Of a stretch of 64,000 nucleotides of DNA, positions 43,368 to 50,510 are shown piece after piece; position 1 is the first letter of the stretch, and each line of letters starts with the position of its first letter. This stretch comes from Turneriella sp. Its GTDB lineage: Bacteria > Spirochaetota > Leptospiria > Turneriellales > Turneriellaceae. The stretch lies in contig JABARV010000008.1 in assembly GCA_019186965.1 (NCBI GenBank), positions 41,991 to 105,990 of the forward strand, in the 5' to 3' direction. Below the pieces are notes generated by a model that ran no database searches, had not been told where the DNA came from, and was given only the letters and a program-made list of their open reading frames with translations. The position numbers and the translations under genes are program-made.

Positions 43368-45083
43368 TTATCTTTCTTGCTCAAGAAGCCCTTTGGGAAT
43401 TGCAGAAGGAATTTCAATTGTACTAAAATCTGCTCGTGTAGGAGAGACGACACGGTGCATTTTGAAAAAATCCATATAGTCGTAATGGGGAAGTAGCAGT
43501 TTCTTTTGGTAGTTGTACGCCCCGTGGACAACGTAATGCCAAAACCCTTGCATTCCTTTGCGCCATTTTGGGTGCCACGGATATTCGTGTACTGTACGGA
43601 ACGTTATCGATGCCTCGTCGAAAGGAAGTGACAAAACGTTATGTTTATAGTTTGAATTGCTTGTCGAGTAATCCCAAAACTCTTCCGCATTGCTGGGATA
43701 ATAAACACGGATAGGAACGCCAAGCGATTTAGCAGCTTTACCGATAGAGCGCATCGACTTATCTTTTAGCATGTCGCCAGGAACAATTGCAATACGGTTT
43801 TGTAAATAGAGCAGCCGTATATAACGGTAGTGCTCGGCGACGCGTAGCCATCCAAAATCGTCGTGATGTTTGTTCGGTATTGCGTTTTTTCTGTAATGTT
43901 TACCAAGCGAATCGTAATTGTTCCTAAAAACCTGCTGGATAAAATCTAAATCGTTACGGTCGGAGTAATATTTTTGGAGGATTTCCAATGAGCTTTTTTG
44001 ATTTTTTTTATTGAAGCGAGAAAGAAATGTGGGAACAGTTTCCGATTCGAGAATAAGCGCACGCAAGATGCGGTGGAGCGCATTAATATTTACATCAAAA
44101 TCAAACAGCCATACGAAACGGCTTTTTGCAAGTGCGATATAAGAATAGTTTGCATCTGCCGCAACACCGGCGTACCCCCCACCCAAATTACGGATATAAG
44201 GAGCAAAGATATAATTTTGCGATTCATTTGGTGTAAAGTATGTTACAGGGTCTTTACAATGCGCGGGCGAGGTGTACTTTGCTTTACAAATTGGTTTGTT
44301 GAGTGTGTCGGTGTCGCTAAGTTCGTGTAATTTTTTTAGTTCACTCTGCGAAGGAGGAGCGGGATCGTTTAAAGGTGCAGGGGGATTTGCAATCATCCAG
44401 GGTGGTGCAGCTGTAGGTGGTATAGAATCGTATGCGCAACGAAAAACAATCCCTTTTGCCGAGTTTATGGAGATGCTTGTGGTTAGTCCGCTTTGTGTAT
44501 TAAAAATTTGTTTAAATTTTAAAGTTGGATAAGGAAAAATGCCACTTGCAATCCCCATAGGGTTTTTGGGCTCGCATATATTTTTCTTTTTTACTGTACA
44601 AGCGTCTTGTGCGACAGGACTCCAGTCGTTTGACCATTCGTTTATGTCGAGGCGTGTAAAGTCATCATTTTCAAGCGCCGCTTTAAATTCTGCGATTGTG
44701 GGAAGCCGTCCTCCTGCCCATGCGCAATAGCGGTTGGCGTGTTCAAAAGGCACTTCCGAAACCCATTGAGTGGAATCTTTAAGAACCCCCTTGCGCTCGC
44801 ATTGGCCTGCTTTTACACAATCTAAGTATTGTACAACTTTTACGGGAGATGCATCCAGCATGGCGTTATTGGATAACGCGCCATCTAAATACCTTGTTAT
44901 ATTTTTAGCTTTAAGACAAATTTTATTTCCTGTTTCGCAAGAATTGTTGTCGCTTTTTACAAATTGAAAATCTTCAGCGTAAGGCTCCTTCGTTGTTTTA
45001 ATTTTATTACCTGTGGAAGAACAATGTACGACAAAAACGACTATAGCTAAAGGCGCAACAACCTTTAAAAAAACTTTTTGCAT
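43368..45083 (-). CDS. Lipoprotein with FGE-sulfatase-like domain and a second large domain
   Basis: 571 residues. Lipobox FVVHC (Cys20). Residues about 70-240 look like a formylglycine-generating-enzyme-type (SUMF1) fold: ASPVKVVQYLDCVKAGQC, PFEHANRYCAWAGGRLPTIAEF (family A-x-x-Y-C-x-W-x-G-x-R-L-P-T-x-x-E) and IVFRCA. The remaining ~320 residues form another domain with NLGGGYAGVAADANYSYIAL, WLFDFDVNINALHRILRAL and RIAIVPGDMLKDKSMRSIG, which I cannot name with certainty. A TTGACT-N17-TAAATA promoter ends 4 nt before the ATG. Confidence 0.75.
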   Translation of the reverse strand: MQKVFLKVVAPLAIVVFVVHCSSTGNKIKTTKEPYAEDFQFVKSDNNSCETGNKICLKAKNITRYLDGALSNNAMLDASPVKVVQYLDCVKAGQCERKGVLKDSTQWVSEVPFEHANRYCAWAGGRLPTIAEFKAALENDDFTRLDINEWSNDWSPVAQDACTVKKKNICEPKNPMGIASGIFPYPTLKFKQIFNTQSGLTTSISINSAKGIVFRCAYDSIPPTAAPPWMIANPPAPLNDPAPPSQSELKKLHELSDTDTLNKPICKAKYTSPAHCKDPVTYFTPNESQNYIFAPYIRNLGGGYAGVAADANYSYIALAKSRFVWLFDFDVNINALHRILRALILESETVPTFLSRFNKKNQKSSLEILQKYYSDRNDLDFIQQVFRNNYDSLGKHYRKNAIPNKHHDDFGWLRVAEHYRYIRLLYLQNRIAIVPGDMLKDKSMRSIGKAAKSLGVPIRVYYPSNAEEFWDYSTSNSNYKHNVLSLPFDEASITFRTVHEYPWHPKWRKGMQGFWHYVVHGAYNYQKKLLLPHYDYMDFFKMHRVVSPTRADFSTIEIPSAIPKGLLEQER

Positions 45084-45130
45084 CGGATATTTAATAAGTT
45101 TTTAACAGGTAGTCAATTAAGAGCACTATA

Positions 45131-45484
45131 TTACAAAGACACAATTTTTGCAATTGTGGAAAGAATAAAAACAACAAAAAGGAAGATTAAAATTTTTCCC
45201 GCATCAAGAGCAGATGCAACGAAAAATGCACATACAACAAGGACGAAAACAACAGCGGGTAATGAAATTTGTACCACAGAAGTAAGCTCGCTTAACAAAG
45301 TTTTATAGTCACCGCCTGTAAGCCGCGCGTAGACCGGTTGGAAATCTGGCCAGTAAAAGTAAAATAGGGCACCCAAAACGGTGTACGCTAAAATTTTTTG
45401 GTAAAGCTTAACCCCACTACGAAAGGTAAGGAACAAAAGCGCAAGCGCCGAGAGAGTTAATAGTGTCCAGATACCTGCTGCCAT
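45131..45484 (-). CDS. Small membrane protein, unknown function
   Basis: 117 residues with three to four hydrophobic helices (about 5-20, 30-45, 70-90, 95-115) and little soluble sequence apart from a loop DFQPVYARLTGGDYKTLLSEL. No family recognised. It overlaps the end of pdxA by 28 bp on the same strand, so the two are probably co-transcribed. Confidence 0.6.
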   Translation of the reverse strand: MAAGIWTLLTLSALALLFLTFRSGVKLYQKILAYTVLGALFYFYWPDFQPVYARLTGGDYKTLLSELTSVVQISLPAVVFVLVVCAFFVASALDAGKILIFLFVVFILSTIAKIVSL

Positions 45485-46491
45485 TTTTCTGCAAACCTCA
45501 ATGCAAATTGTAAACTTGCGAGTACTCCTGTGACGTCGACACTTTTTGTTTCTGTTTGTGCATACGCTGTACCATGGTCGGGGGAGACGCGTAGCCGAGG
45601 TAATCCCAATGTAGTGTTAACTCCAGAAAGTCCGGCAAGTGCTTTAAACGGAATAAGTCCCTGGTCGTGGTAATTCGCAAGTACAAGAGAATAGTTGTTC
45701 AAAACCTTCTTTGTAAAAACAGCGTCTGCGGAAATTGGGCCATCGACTAAAATACTTTTTTGTGCAAAAAAATCTACCCCCCGCCGCACAAATTCATCCT
45801 CTGTGCCTATGCGTCCATTTTCTCCACAATGCGGATTAACTCCGCACCATGCAAATTTTTTCTTTGGCGCAAAAATTGCCGTATACTGCCTAATTGATTC
45901 GGCAAGCGGCTCAAGCGGCACTTCGTAAAGCTTACGCGGTACTTGTGAAAGGGCGATGTGGTTTGTTAGAGGAATAACCGAAAAAGATTTATGGTACATG
46001 CACATGAAAACATTTTTTTGGAACGCCGCCGCGAGTTCTTCGGTATGGCCTGTAAAATTTATACCGGCTTTCATAATAAATTCTTTTGAAACGGGAAGTG
46101 TAACAAGAGACGTTGAAGAATTTTCGACAAATAGTTTTAACGCTTTTTGAAAAACATGGTACGACCGCAACGCAATGAGGGAGTTCCCTTTTCCGGGTTC
46201 AAAGCTTTTACCTTGAGCAACCGTTAGAAAAAGCGGTTTCTTTCTTTTTTTATCTTCTAAAAGTGCGTCGAAAGCGTTTTTTTTAAGTGGAAAATCGGCG
46301 GTATGAAAATATTTTTGGATAAAACCTTCTTCAGAAGCAAATAAATCTGCGACGACTACAAAACGGCGCAGTGCCTGCGCTGAAAGGTTGTATTTTTTGG
46401 GTTGCCGAAAAATTTCTTTAAGCGCAAACCACCCTGCGCCTGCTGCATCGCCTTGCGAAATAAGGATTGGCTGTAAGCTTTGCGCGAGCAG
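45457..46491 (-). CDS. pdxA: 4-hydroxythreonine-4-phosphate dehydrogenase, no standard start codon
   Basis: The frame gives about 344 residues, a normal PdxA length. Motifs: PILISQGDAAGAGW (family PIAIxxGDPAGIGPE), PVSKEFIMKAGINFTGHTE, NPHCGENGRIGTEDE, NYHDQGLIPFK and SPDHGTAYA, with the three metal His retained. It oxidises 4-phosphohydroxy-threonine in PLP synthesis. No ATG, GTG or TTG exists between the in-frame TGA at 46519-46521 and TTG 46170, which lies inside the domain. Possible starts are CTG 46491 (used here) or ATA 46512, which overlaps the bactofilin stop as ATAA. Confidence 0.8.
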   Translation of the reverse strand: MLAQSLQPILISQGDAAGAGWFALKEIFRQPKKYNLSAQALRRFVVVADLFASEEGFIQKYFHTADFPLKKNAFDALLEDKKRKKPLFLTVAQGKSFEPGKGNSLIALRSYHVFQKALKLFVENSSTSLVTLPVSKEFIMKAGINFTGHTEELAAAFQKNVFMCMYHKSFSVIPLTNHIALSQVPRKLYEVPLEPLAESIRQYTAIFAPKKKFAWCGVNPHCGENGRIGTEDEFVRRGVDFFAQKSILVDGPISADAVFTKKVLNNYSLVLANYHDQGLIPFKALAGLSGVNTTLGLPRLRVSPDHGTAYAQTETKSVDVTGVLASLQFALRFAEKWQQVSGHY

Positions 46492-46508
46492 TAGACTACC
46501 TGTGCGTT

Positions 46509-46967
46509 TTATCGCCCGTCAGGTTTTTCTTTTTCAATACGCGCATTTTTGGGGAAGAGCGTATTTTCAGTAAGGTTATCTTTAAGGTATTCTGCTTCTA
46601 TAACGTCTTTTGCGGATACTTTAAGGTCGTTTGCAATAACACAACGCCCTTCTAAGATGACGCCGTTTTGTATAATAAGCTCTGGAGTTTTGATATCCCC
46701 AAAAATTTTTGCCGTGGGAAGTAGCATCACGCGGCTTTTGGCTGCGATGTTGCCTATAATGACACCCTCGACGAAAACAGCATTTGCCGCAACCGAAGTT
46801 TTAACTTTACCGGTGGTACCAATGTAAAGCTGATCTGCTTGGAGAGAGCGGCCTTCAAATTTACCGTCTATTTTAAGACTGCCGTTGATAAAAAAGCGCC
46901 CTGTAAAATACGAGTTAGCGCCAATAGTCGAGTTTGTGATTTCTTGTGAGCTTTTTACGAGAGCCAT
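46509..46967 (-). CDS. Bactofilin
   Basis: 152 residues. The central beta-helix domain runs over about 10-115 with the regular turns ANSYFTGRFFINGSLKIDGKFEG, TTGKVKTSVAANAVFVEGVIIGN and KSRVMLLPTAKIFGDIKTPEL, typical of bactofilins (DUF583), flanked by short disordered ends. Bactofilins polymerise on the inner membrane and organise cell-wall or shape functions. It precedes pdxA with its stop codon touching the pdxA frame. Confidence 0.92.
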   Translation of the reverse strand: MALVKSSQEITNSTIGANSYFTGRFFINGSLKIDGKFEGRSLQADQLYIGTTGKVKTSVAANAVFVEGVIIGNIAAKSRVMLLPTAKIFGDIKTPELIIQNGVILEGRCVIANDLKVSAKDVIEAEYLKDNLTENTLFPKNARIEKEKPDGR

Positions 46968-47000
46968 AGGTTATGCTACATTTGTGGCATAGCACGTCAT

Positions 47001-48026
47001 CTATTTAACTTCAGCGTACCGCTCCCGAATAAACCAATAAAGGCTAATCGTGTATAAAATTAATGCATTTGTTTGGTGTTTTGCTGCAAGGCTCACAGGG
47101 ACCGCATAAAGGAGGGTCAAGACTCCTAAAATAACCTGTAGGGCATATACGATAAGTAGCCAAGTAAGGGGATGCGAAAGCGGTCGCGCAAGAATTTCTG
47201 CGCGGCGTTTTATGGAAAGGATTACTAAAAGGATACCAAAAGCATACGCCACATTGCGGTGGATAAATTGTACAACCGCAGGGTGTTCATAAAGGTTTAA
47301 ATACCACGGGGTCATGTACTCGATGCCGGGGGGATAATACGCGCCATTCATAAGAGGCCATGTGTTGTACATTTTTCCCGCTTTAAGCCCTGCAACGAGC
47401 GCACCTGTTGCTAAAATAAGAAACGCTGCCATCATCGTTAAGTGTTCAGCGCTCGCTTTTTGGTTGGGGTCGCGCTGCCATTTGAGGCGCCACGCCGTTG
47501 TGAGTAACAACATATAAAGCAGCACTGCAAGCATCAAGTGCAGCATGAGGCGTAAATGGCTCACATGCGGATCTTTCACGAGGCCGCTTTTCACCATGTA
47601 CCAGCCCATAAATCCTTGGAGGCCACCGATAGAAAAAATTAGTAAAAGTTTGATGGCCAGCTTTGCCGATAGTCTTCGCCGGATGAGAAAATACACAAAC
47701 GGGAAAAAGAACACCACGCCGATAAGGCGCGCAATCGTGCGGTGTATAAACTCCCACCAAAAAATATCTTTGAATTCGGGTAAAGTCATCTTATGGTTGA
47801 TGATTTTGTACTCGGGAGTTTCTTTATATTTAGAAAACTCAACGTTCCATTCGGCGTCGTTTAAGGGTGGCAGGGTACCTGAAATGGGTTTCCATTCGAC
47901 AATAGAAAGCCCTGAACGCGTTAAGCGGGTAATCCCTCCCACAACAACGATGAGGAACACCATCGCTGCGCAGGCATAAAGCCAGTATCGGATGGTGCGT
48001 GTGTCTAAGCTAGCGGCGTTTTGCAT
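47001..48026 (-). CDS. ctaA: Heme A synthase (CtaA/COX15 family)
   Basis: 341 residues, eight helices. The heme histidines sit in FWWEFIHRTIARL, HVSHLRLMLHLMLA, VVQFIHRNVAYAFG and AKHQTNALILY, and the N-terminus has GGITRLTRSGLSIVEWKPISG, the long COX15-type signature. It converts heme O to heme A for a heme-copper oxidase; the neighbouring oxidase-type genes fit. No ctaB (heme O synthase) is in the window. Its start overlaps the DUF3365-type gene by 17 bp. Confidence 0.94.
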   Translation of the reverse strand: MQNAASLDTRTIRYWLYACAAMVFLIVVVGGITRLTRSGLSIVEWKPISGTLPPLNDAEWNVEFSKYKETPEYKIINHKMTLPEFKDIFWWEFIHRTIARLIGVVFFFPFVYFLIRRRLSAKLAIKLLLIFSIGGLQGFMGWYMVKSGLVKDPHVSHLRLMLHLMLAVLLYMLLLTTAWRLKWQRDPNQKASAEHLTMMAAFLILATGALVAGLKAGKMYNTWPLMNGAYYPPGIEYMTPWYLNLYEHPAVVQFIHRNVAYAFGILLVILSIKRRAEILARPLSHPLTWLLIVYALQVILGVLTLLYAVPVSLAAKHQTNALILYTISLYWFIRERYAEVK

Positions 48027-48783
48027 AATCCACGAGGCGGCGTATCGCGTCTAATTCGTCTACAACTTTCTTAGGACGGTTGTCGTCAAAATCGCCAATG
48101 GTGTCGCTTTCACCGCGCTCATCGGCGCGGCGCAAAATTTCTTCGCTTTGGGCGGCGACGCGGCGTATAGGTTTTAGAATCCAAAGCCAAACGGGGAGGA
48201 TTGCCAAAGCGATGCAAAGCATAACCAGACCAAAATTTTCCCAAAAGAGGTTGAGCGAAAAATACGCCGCTGGCGATTCGGTGATTGCCGTCACCGGCAC
48301 TTTATGTACAACGAGCCCTAAAGGTTTTCCCAGCTCAATCACCTTGCCGGTTTTATCGAAGTGGCACCCTTGGCAAACTTTTTGTGCTTTGAGTGGGTAT
48401 GCGTACGTGATGAAATTTTTATCGCTCTGGAATTCGGCATTTCCCGACGCCATCACTTTTTTTTCAAAATCGTTTTGTACTGCGCGGTCTTTTTTGAAAC
48501 CGTATTGCGCGTGTAAAAAATCGCTACGGCGGAATTCATACGGTATCGATTTATCTTCCGCGATAAGACCCCATGCGCGTTTTACAAATGCCTTGTCTTG
48601 ATCGGCAGTGTACGCAATAAGTCCCAAAATTTTTTCAAACGATTGCATTTCGCCTTTCATTTGGTTTTGGATTGTTAGCTCTGCATACTTTTCCGTCATG
48701 GGCAAAAAATACCATTTAATTGCCACTGCCGCCAGCGTGAGCACCACGCTCACTAATACCCATAACTTCGTTGAGAACTTCAT
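48010..48783 (-). CDS. DUF3365-type c-heme membrane protein
   Basis: 257 residues. An N-terminal helix, a periplasmic sensor-like domain (RRSDFLHAQYGF, FITYAYPLKAQKVCQGCHFDK) with one CxxCH heme c site, a second helix near residue 185-205 (FGLVMLCIALAILPVWLWIL) and a HAMP-like or linker tail. This matches the Tll0287/DUF3365 layout known from sensor proteins. There is no kinase output. Its position in the oxidase cluster suggests a redox or NO/heme sensing or electron-carrier role. Confidence 0.82.
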   Translation of the reverse strand: MKFSTKLWVLVSVVLTLAAVAIKWYFLPMTEKYAELTIQNQMKGEMQSFEKILGLIAYTADQDKAFVKRAWGLIAEDKSIPYEFRRSDFLHAQYGFKKDRAVQNDFEKKVMASGNAEFQSDKNFITYAYPLKAQKVCQGCHFDKTGKVIELGKPLGLVVHKVPVTAITESPAAYFSLNLFWENFGLVMLCIALAILPVWLWILKPIRRVAAQSEEILRRADERGESDTIGDFDDNRPKKVVDELDAIRRLVDYAKRR

Positions 48784-49145
48784 ACTTTTCCCTTCACTTG
48801 TTGTTGTTCGTGTTCATCGACGTCGTCGCTAAATGCGCCCGACCACCAAAAAATACCAAAGATGATACCGAAGATACTTCCAAAAAGAAGCACCGATACA
48901 AAGCTAATCACCATGATGGCGGAGAACATATTGCGTGCACGCCGCCATGCATACTCCATATCTGTTTCGCCAGGTTTTTTGTCTCCCGTCCAACCGCAAA
49001 ATTCTTGTAGTGACGCGTAACTGATAATTTCACCGCGTGCTTTCATGCGCATTTCAAAATAAAAATCTTTGATGCCGTTGGCGGCAAAAAGCCCCCATAC
49101 ACCAAAAAGAAGCGCGATAAAAGTGCCTTTGTGCTTTTTTATCAT
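48780..49145 (-). CDS. Two-helix membrane protein of the respiratory cluster
   Basis: 121 residues with helices at about 8-25 and 75-102 joined by a soluble loop containing LQEFCGWTGDKKPGETDMEYAW, and an acidic tail. No family recognised. Starts and stops overlap both neighbours by 4 bp (ATGA type), so it is part of the sco-ctaA transcription unit and may help oxidase assembly. Confidence 0.7.
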   Translation of the reverse strand: MIKKHKGTFIALLFGVWGLFAANGIKDFYFEMRMKARGEIISYASLQEFCGWTGDKKPGETDMEYAWRRARNMFSAIMVISFVSVLLFGSIFGIIFGIFWWSGAFSDDVDEHEQQQVKGKV

Positions 49146-49768
49146 AAGAATTTTTTTATTTCATCGAAGAAGCGCGCTTTATTGTTTTCGATGCCACGAA
49201 ACTCGCGGCGTATTTTCCCTTTTGTGTCTGCAACTAAAAAGACATTGCTGTGCGCATAAATAACTTTACCATCGGCTTCTTTTTGGTATTGCAGGTTGTA
49301 CGTGTCGGCGAGGCGTTTAATCGTCGCCGCATCCGATGTTAGAACGCGCCAGTGGTTACCGTGGATGTTATATTTTTTTAAAAAATTCTTTAAGTCGTCG
49401 GCGTGGCCACGGTGGTCTTCAAACGTAAAGATTAAAAAATTGCCTTTCGTTTTGAAATCCGCATAGTCCTTGTCGAAAAGGTGTAGATCGTTCATAATGG
49501 TGGGACACACCATGGTGCAGTCTTTGAAAACAAAAGTAGCGATCGCATTTTTACCGGCAAATTCGGACAGCTTGACTTGCTTGCCGTCTTGGTCTTCAAA
49601 GATGCCGTCGAATTTTTGTAAGTTGGCGCGTGTGGCGAGCTTGTCTTTCCAAAAGTCACGCGGCTTGCCCGATTCCATCGTGTACCACGCAATGTAGCCC
49701 GTGGCAAGCATAAGTGAGAGTGCGATAGAGCGCAACACCCATAACCGAATATTTTTACTTTGTGCCAT
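49142..49768 (-). CDS. SCO1/SenC copper chaperone
   Basis: 208 residues, one N-terminal membrane anchor. The thioredoxin-like domain has CxxxC in FKDCTMVCPT (Cys84, Cys88) and the copper-binding His173 (YAHSNVFL). SCO proteins insert or reduce copper at the CuA centre of subunit II, encoded 5 kb upstream in the same cluster. It overlaps the TPR lipoprotein gene by 14 bp. Confidence 0.94.
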   Translation of the reverse strand: MAQSKNIRLWVLRSIALSLMLATGYIAWYTMESGKPRDFWKDKLATRANLQKFDGIFEDQDGKQVKLSEFAGKNAIATFVFKDCTMVCPTIMNDLHLFDKDYADFKTKGNFLIFTFEDHRGHADDLKNFLKKYNIHGNHWRVLTSDAATIKRLADTYNLQYQKEADGKVIYAHSNVFLVADTKGKIRREFRGIENNKARFFDEIKKFL

Positions 49769-50510
49769 TTTTTTCTTCTTTTATAATCGTATCCACAGCA
49801 GTGCCACGTGGAAACGCCGCGTATTCCTTTTGGTGTTTGAGCGCATCGGCGATGACTGCGGCGTACGTGGGTTTTATATTTTTAATTGCCTCCAGCGTTT
49901 TTGCCGCACTTGATACATCGCCCGAGCGTACTTGGAAAAGTGCGAGGGTTAAAAGCGCGGGTGGGTACTCGTGGTTGAGTTTATCGGCGCGCACAAAATC
50001 TTCGGATGCGCCTTTTGTATCTCCCAAGCGTTCGCGCAAAAGACCACGGCGTATATAGAGTTGCGGTTGTTTTCCGCCTGCGTTTTCAGCAAGGTTGTAA
50101 AAACCCATTGCACGCTTTGTATCCCCTTCGGCCTCGTAACAGACACCGAGTTGGAATAGGTGTCGGTAGCGCATCTTGGGGTAACGGTTAATCTCTAAAT
50201 CGGCTTTTTTGTCACCTACACACTCTTCTGCCCTTTCTTTGCGTTCATTAACGCGGTGCAAAAATGCGGTAGCCTCTTCTTTTACAATTCTATCTTCAGA
50301 TACGCGGCTTAGGTAGTAACGTGCACTTGCCGCATCGCCTGCAGTATACACTTCACGTGCTGCGCGTAGTTCAAAACTTTTTTGGTATGCGCGTTCACTT
50401 TTGGGTTGGCATGCAACCAATAGCGCAAGGAGGATTAACGCCGCCGCCGAAAAAAATTTATTTTGTTTGCGAATATAAATCCGCGTATCGCCTTTACTTA
50501 GTTGTTTCAT
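49755..50510 (-). CDS. TPR-repeat lipoprotein
   Basis: 251 residues from the ATG at 50510. Lipobox ALLVAC with Cys34, then four or more TPR-like helix pairs (RHLFQLGVCYEAEGDTKRAMGFYNLAENAG, YIRRGLLRERLGDTKGASEDFVRADKL split by a short turn, ALLTLALFQVRSGDVSSAAKTLEAI). Likely a periplasm-facing scaffold or assembly factor for the adjacent respiratory complexes; that is inference from position. It overlaps the cytochrome b fusion gene by 17 bp. Confidence 0.8.
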   Translation of the reverse strand: MKQLSKGDTRIYIRKQNKFFSAAALILLALLVACQPKSERAYQKSFELRAAREVYTAGDAASARYYLSRVSEDRIVKEEATAFLHRVNERKERAEECVGDKKADLEINRYPKMRYRHLFQLGVCYEAEGDTKRAMGFYNLAENAGGKQPQLYIRRGLLRERLGDTKGASEDFVRADKLNHEYPPALLTLALFQVRSGDVSSAAKTLEAIKNIKPTYAAVIADALKHQKEYAAFPRGTAVDTIIKEEKNGTK

